Shown: positions 6,151 to 9,601 of the stretch, one piece after another | Layout: each line of letters opens with the position of its first letter | Numbering within the stretch: the first letter of the stretch is position 1 | NCBI GenBank assembly: GCA_023405135.1 | Contig: JAEXYZ010000015.1 | Span: forward strand, 1-9,601 | DNA from: Bacillota bacterium | Lineage (GTDB): Bacteria > Bacillota > Bacilli > Bacillales_A > Planococcaceae | Direction: 5' to 3' | DNA: 9,601 nucleotides | Made by a program: the position numbers and the translations under genes | The notes under the pieces: model-generated | Databases searched by the model: none | Told to the model about the DNA's origin: nothing | Seen by the model: only the letters and a program-made list of their open reading frames with translations

Positions 6151-6923
6151 CAAAGCAATTTTTAGTTCGGGATGAACAGAAAAAAGGTATTTTGAGGGAA
6201 TTTACAGCTGTTGAAAATATTGAATTTTCTGTAAAAAGAGGAGAGTTTATTACTTTAGTAGGTCCTAGTGGATGCGGAAAATCTACACTGCTTGACTTGC
6301 TGTTAGGTTTAAGTACACCTACGAAAGGCCGAATTTTAATTGATAATCGAGAAATTACCGGCCCGGGTTTAGATCGAGGTATTGTATTTCAGCAGTATGC
6401 ATTGTTCCCATGGAAAACAGCTCGTGGAAATATTGAATTTGGATTAGAGGCAGGAGGAGTTCCAAAATCAGAGTGGAAGGAAAAAGTCGGATTTTATTTA
6501 AATTTAGTTGGATTAACTGAATTTGCAGATCGTTATCCTCATGAACTATCTGGGGGGATGAAGCAGCGTGTAGCTATTGCCAGAAGCTTGGCGTTTAATC
6601 CAGATGTGTTATTAATGGATGAGCCATTTGCTGCATTAGATGCCCAAACACGGGAAACATTACAGGCAGAACTTTTGCGAATTTGGGAAAAAACGAAAAA
6701 AACGATTATTTTCATTACTCATGGCATTGATGAGGCAGTATATCTTGGAGAACGGGTAGTGGTGCTTACTCCTAATCCCGGCAGTGTAAAAACCATTATT
6801 AATATTCCGCTTAAAAATCGTTTGGCGGATGCAGATATCAAATCTAACCCGCTCTTTATTAAAGCCAGACATGAAGTTTGGAGTTCACTACATGAGCCCG
6901 AGTATCTAGGAGCAGGAATCTAG
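6123..6923 (+). CDS. SsuB/TauB-like ABC transporter ATP-binding protein
   Basis: Cytoplasmic ATPase that powers the importer encoded with it. A 266-residue protein of the sulfonate/taurine/nitrate class with all ABC motifs: Walker A GPSGCGKST (47-55), Q-loop Q90-Q91 in VFQQYALFPW, signature LSGGMKQR (142-149), Walker B VLLMDEP (D166, E167) and H-loop H200 in THGIDEA. The FPW after the Q-loop and THGIDEA are typical of the SsuB/TauB/NrtD group. I chose ATG 6123 because GGTGA (6114-6118) precedes it; an in-frame ATG at 6108 would add MGGDP but has no ribosome binding site. The start lies inside a short upstream ORF, so coupling is possible. The permease follows after 108 bases without a terminator. 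Substrate cannot be told from this subunit. Confidence 0.94.
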   Translation: MEKIKFERVTKQFLVRDEQKKGILREFTAVENIEFSVKRGEFITLVGPSGCGKSTLLDLLLGLSTPTKGRILIDNREITGPGLDRGIVFQQYALFPWKTARGNIEFGLEAGGVPKSEWKEKVGFYLNLVGLTEFADRYPHELSGGMKQRVAIARSLAFNPDVLLMDEPFAALDAQTRETLQAELLRIWEKTKKTIIFITHGIDEAVYLGERVVVLTPNPGSVKTIINIPLKNRLADADIKSNPLFIKARHEVWSSLHEPEYLGAGI

Positions 6924-7031
6924 CCAATAAATATATGAAGGTCGGGTTTGCCAGATTTTATTCCCCAATTAGGTAGTGAAAATTCAAGGCAGAATGATTA
7001 ACTTGTTATTCATTTTAAAAGGAGGAATTTC

Positions 7032-7853
7032 ATGACTTCAATTCACAAACAGGCTGAATATAGTAAGGAGAGCAATTCATTTAAACAGTCTACTCAAGTA
7101 AGTTTATTTTTAACAAAATGCTTTAAGTCTTCGATTGTTATTATTTTATTTCTTGTATTATGGGAAACCGCTCCTAAAATAGGAATCGTAGATCGAACAT
7201 TTTTACCGCCATTTTCAGAGATCATTCATGCATGGTGGGAGTTATTTAAATCAGGAGAAATTTGGAAACACTTTAAGGCAAGCATTTTACGATCACTATT
7301 TGGATTTTCATTAGCTTTAGCAATCACCATTCCTTTGGGACTTGTTATAGGATGGTATACATTGGCACGAGAATTGCTTATCCCTATATTAGAATTGTTT
7401 CGGAATACAGCAGCACTTGCTTTATTACCAGTATTTATATTAATTTTAGGGATTGGTGAAGTTTCAAAAATTGCTATTGTATTATTTGCATGTACATGGC
7501 CAATATTACTAAATACGATTTCAGCTGTGAAAAATGTAGATCCCCTACTCATTAAATCGGCGCGTTCTATGAATATTTCATCATTTAAATTGTTTTATAA
7601 AGTTATTTTGCCTGCCTCCGTACCGACCATTTTCACTGGAATTCGAATGGCGGGAACAGGTGCCATTTTAGTACTAATTGCTGCTGAAATGATTGGCGCA
7701 AAAGCAGGATTAGGCTATTTTATTACTTATTCCCAATTCAATTTTTTAATTGCGGAAATGTATGCAGGTATTATTACAATTTCACTTTTAGGTTTAGCCA
7801 TTAATTACGGGCTATCAAGTGCAGAACGATATTTTTCAAGATGGAAACAATAG
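7032..7853 (+). CDS. SsuC/TauC-like ABC transporter permease
   Basis: Membrane channel subunit of the importer, 273 residues, BPD_transp_1 fold. A polar N-terminal tail of about 33 residues precedes the first span (SSIVIILFLVLWET); the segment PPFSEIIHAWWEL is typical of the SsuC/TauC/NrtB group. Further spans follow (SLFGFSLALAITIPLGLVIG, TAALALLPVFILILG, IAIVLFACTWPILL, then two near the C-terminus). The cytoplasmic coupling loop that docks to the ATPase is SARSMNISSFKLFYKVILPA; the usual Gly after the alanine-rich part is Asn here. ATG at 7032 sits six bases after GGAGG (7021-7025). It ends 18 bases before the binding-protein reading frame. Family assignment is firm, substrate is not. Confidence 0.93.
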   Translation: MTSIHKQAEYSKESNSFKQSTQVSLFLTKCFKSSIVIILFLVLWETAPKIGIVDRTFLPPFSEIIHAWWELFKSGEIWKHFKASILRSLFGFSLALAITIPLGLVIGWYTLARELLIPILELFRNTAALALLPVFILILGIGEVSKIAIVLFACTWPILLNTISAVKNVDPLLIKSARSMNISSFKLFYKVILPASVPTIFTGIRMAGTGAILVLIAAEMIGAKAGLGYFITYSQFNFLIAEMYAGIITISLLGLAINYGLSSAERYFSRWKQ

Positions 7854-7871
7854 TGGGAAGGAATTGAATCC

Positions 7872-8906
7872 ATTAGTAAAAATAGTAAACACCATTATTT
7901 CGTTTTATTAATCATAACAATTTTAGCAGTTATATGCTCAGCTTGCTCCAGTTCTAAAATATCAGGTGAAACATCAGAGGCAAAAAGTGAGAATGGTCAA
8001 GATAATGTACTGCAATATCAAAGTACCCCAGGTGCTGTAGCATATCCAGAATTAGCAGAAGCATTGGGGTATTTTGGAGATATAAAATTAGAAAAGGTAA
8101 GCAATTCAGTTGGCGGTCCGGAAAGCATCCAATTAACTGCTACTGATGAAATCGATTTTGGTTCAGCATTTAATGGTGCGATTATTAAAGCAGTAGAACA
8201 AAACGTCAAAATTAAATCGGTAGTTGGATCATATGGTAGTGATGAAAATACTTTTATGGGCTTTTATGCGCTAGAAGAGAGCGGTATTAATACAGCAAAA
8301 GACTTAATAGGGAAAAAAATTGGCGTGAATACTTTAGGAGCCCATGCAGAATTCGTGTTAAAGCAATACTTGCGTGACAATAATTTGACAGAAGAAGAAA
8401 TTGAACAAGTTGAATTAGTAGTAGTTCCAATGGCAAGTGCAGAACAAATTTTACGAGCAGGGCAAATTGATGTTATACAACTTTCCGGTGTTGCTAGAGA
8501 TAAAGCATTAGAAACTGGCGGTATTATCCCTATAGTGAAAGATATTGATTTATTCAGTACATTTACTGCCGGAGCATTTTTTTTCACGGAAGACTATATT
8601 AAAAAAAATCCAGATACAGTAAAAATATTTGTTGAAGGGGTTGCTAAAGCTATTGAATGGGCTCGTACGACTCCACCAGAGGAAGTCATTAAAAAGTTTA
8701 CAGAAATTGTAGAAGCACGTGAAGAAGAAGAAACTACCGATAACTTAAAATATTATAAGAGTACAGGTATTGCTGAAAAAGGTGGAGCGATTGCAAGCAA
8801 GGAGTTTCAAATATGGATTGATTGGCTCGTTGAAAATGGAGATCTTGAAGAAGGGAAATTGCAGGTAGAAGACTTATATACGAATGAGTTTAATCCATTT
8901 AAGTAA
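7872..8906 (+). CDS. SsuA-like substrate-binding lipoprotein, start codon abnormal
   Basis: Extracellular lipid-anchored binding protein of the importer (NMT1/SsuA-like fold). The mature part reads YQSTPGAVAYPELAEALGYF near the start, then TDEIDFGSAFNGA (the loop near the binding cleft) and GKKIGVNTLGAHAEF, all typical. Upstream of the first internal ATG (8064) the frame is open back to TAG 7851 and encodes a clear lipoprotein signal: SKNSKHHY, a hydrophobic core VLLIITILAVI, then CSAC with C25 as the acylation site and an SSSK linker. The full product is therefore about 344 residues. No ATG, GTG or TTG exists in this frame before the signal. ATT 7872, nine bases after GGAAGGA (7856-7862), is the best start; otherwise a one-base deletion after TTG 7864 has shifted the frame (TTG AAA TCC would give MKSISK). 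Start at 8064 would lose the signal and is unlikely. Confidence 0.85.
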   Translation: MSKNSKHHYFVLLIITILAVICSACSSSKISGETSEAKSENGQDNVLQYQSTPGAVAYPELAEALGYFGDIKLEKVSNSVGGPESIQLTATDEIDFGSAFNGAIIKAVEQNVKIKSVVGSYGSDENTFMGFYALEESGINTAKDLIGKKIGVNTLGAHAEFVLKQYLRDNNLTEEEIEQVELVVVPMASAEQILRAGQIDVIQLSGVARDKALETGGIIPIVKDIDLFSTFTAGAFFFTEDYIKKNPDTVKIFVEGVAKAIEWARTTPPEEVIKKFTEIVEAREEEETTDNLKYYKSTGIAEKGGAIASKEFQIWIDWLVENGDLEEGKLQVEDLYTNEFNPFK

Positions 8907-8954
8907 GCAAATAGGGGATTAATTCCTACTTTTTAAATAGGAGTGGTATGTATA

Positions 8955-9601
8955 ATGGGGAAACAATTGCGGTTAGGTGCGTTTTTTATGCTTCCGGGTC
9001 ACCATGTTGCAGCATGGCGGTATCCTAATGCCAGTAAAGAAAATGTATTGAATTTTGAATATTTTAAACAGCAAGCATTAGTTGCGGAAAGAGGAAAGTT
9101 TGACATGATCTTTTTGGCAGATGGTGTTTCAGCTCGCAGACAATCGAATGCTTTTGAACAACAGGAAAATGTTACTTATGAACCGTTTACATTGTTATCG
9201 GGCATTGCTGCAGTGACTACGAAAATTGGATTGGTAGGGACGGTTTCTACAACATACAATGAACCTTTTAACGTTGCTCGCAAGTTTGCTTCATTAGATT
9301 ATTTAAGCGGCGGTCGTGCAGGATGGAATGTAGTAACAAGCCATGGTGTAGAAGCGGCAAAAAATTTTGGTGAAAATGAAGAACCAAATCATGTGAAACG
9401 ATACGATTGTGCAAACGAATTTGTAGATGTTGTAAAAAAGTTGTGGGACAGCTGGGAAGATGATGCAGTCATCTATGATAAAGAAAATGCACAATATGCT
9501 GATAAAACAAAGGTGCATCCTATAAATCACGAAGGAAAATGGTTTCGTGTAGCAGGGCCGTTAAATATCGCTCGACCAGTTCAAGGTTACCCTGTAGTTG
9601 T
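8955..9601 (+). CDS. NtaA/SnaA/DszA-family flavin monooxygenase (3' cut)
   Basis: Cytoplasmic luciferase-like enzyme that uses reduced FMN from a separate reductase and O2 to oxidise a small substrate. 215 codons are visible and the frame is open at the window edge; full members are about 430-470 residues. Family features: KQLRLGAFFMLPGHHVAAWR at the start, FDMIFLADG (about 50-58), the PFTLLSGIAAVTTKIGLVGT strand, STTYNEPFNVARKFASLDYL, and the flavin-site hallmark GGRAGWNVVTS (about 118-128). ATG 8955 follows AGGAG (8939-8943) by 11 bases. It is 48 bases after the binding protein with no terminator, so it is likely in the same operon. Relatives desulfurise organosulfur compounds (DszA, YxeK, YtnJ) or cleave aminopolycarboxylates (NtaA). 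Beside an SsuBCA-type importer, an organosulfur substrate is the better guess. It is not a typical SsuD. Confidence 0.93.
   Translation, partial: MGKQLRLGAFFMLPGHHVAAWRYPNASKENVLNFEYFKQQALVAERGKFDMIFLADGVSARRQSNAFEQQENVTYEPFTLLSGIAAVTTKIGLVGTVSTTYNEPFNVARKFASLDYLSGGRAGWNVVTSHGVEAAKNFGENEEPNHVKRYDCANEFVDVVKKLWDSWEDDAVIYDKENAQYADKTKVHPINHEGKWFRVAGPLNIARPVQGYPVV

Noticed and set aside
6924..7031. A small gene or terminator between ATPase and permease genes
   Set aside because: Only a 13-codon ATG frame without a ribosome binding site, and no hairpin with a T-run. It reads as plain spacer.
8064..8906. Binding protein starting at the internal ATG 8064
   Set aside because: It would remove the lipoprotein signal and the first strand of the binding fold, which are encoded in frame upstream; no good ribosome binding site precedes it.

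Overview
The window looks like a chromosomal segment of a low-GC Gram-positive bacterium, most likely Bacillales (Bacillaceae or Planococcaceae, something like Lysinibacillus or Solibacillus). The reasons are AT-rich coding sequence, strong AGGAGG-type ribosome binding sites, frequent TTG/GTG starts, intrinsic terminators and a lipoprotein-anchored ABC binding protein. The genus is inference from general features only.

Layout. (1) 1-~327, minus strand: the first end of an IS3-family insertion sequence whose orfA carries a one-base frameshift; orfB lies off the window. (2) 380-3578, plus strand: a two-component system with a VanR-like OmpR-family response regulator, an unannotated 47-residue single-span membrane ORF whose start overlaps the regulator's end, and a large six-span histidine kinase, closed by a bulged terminator. 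(3) 3602-5679: a membrane-anchored calcineurin-like metallophosphoesterase from its own extended -10 promoter, then uppP (undecaprenyl-diphosphate phosphatase), closed by a near-perfect terminator that begins at the uppP stop codon. Together with region 2 this looks like a cell-envelope sensing and maintenance neighbourhood. (4) 5680-6122: a gene-poor stretch whose second half is a long leader: a textbook sigma-A promoter, two terminator-like hairpins in series, and a 22-codon upstream ORF with a strong Shine-Dalgarno that overlaps the next gene. (5) 6123-9601: an SsuBCA/TauABC/NitT-type ABC importer (ATPase, permease, lipoprotein) followed by an NtaA/SnaA/DszA-family flavin monooxygenase that runs off the window. 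This looks like uptake and oxidative cleavage of a small organosulfur or related compound.

How the genes work together. The sensor kinase would phosphorylate the regulator at D54, possibly controlling its own operon through repeats upstream. UppP recycles the lipid carrier for wall synthesis, a common target of antibiotic-responsive systems, but no sequence evidence here shows that the regulator controls uppP. The importer would bring in a substrate that the monooxygenase cleaves using reduced flavin supplied elsewhere.

Points most worth a second look: the small membrane ORF wedged between regulator and kinase; the double-hairpin leader with upstream ORF; the binding-protein gene that has no ATG, GTG or TTG in frame before its signal peptide; and a kinase ATPase domain lacking the usual DxGxG G1 box. 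No CRISPR array, rRNA or tRNA was seen.
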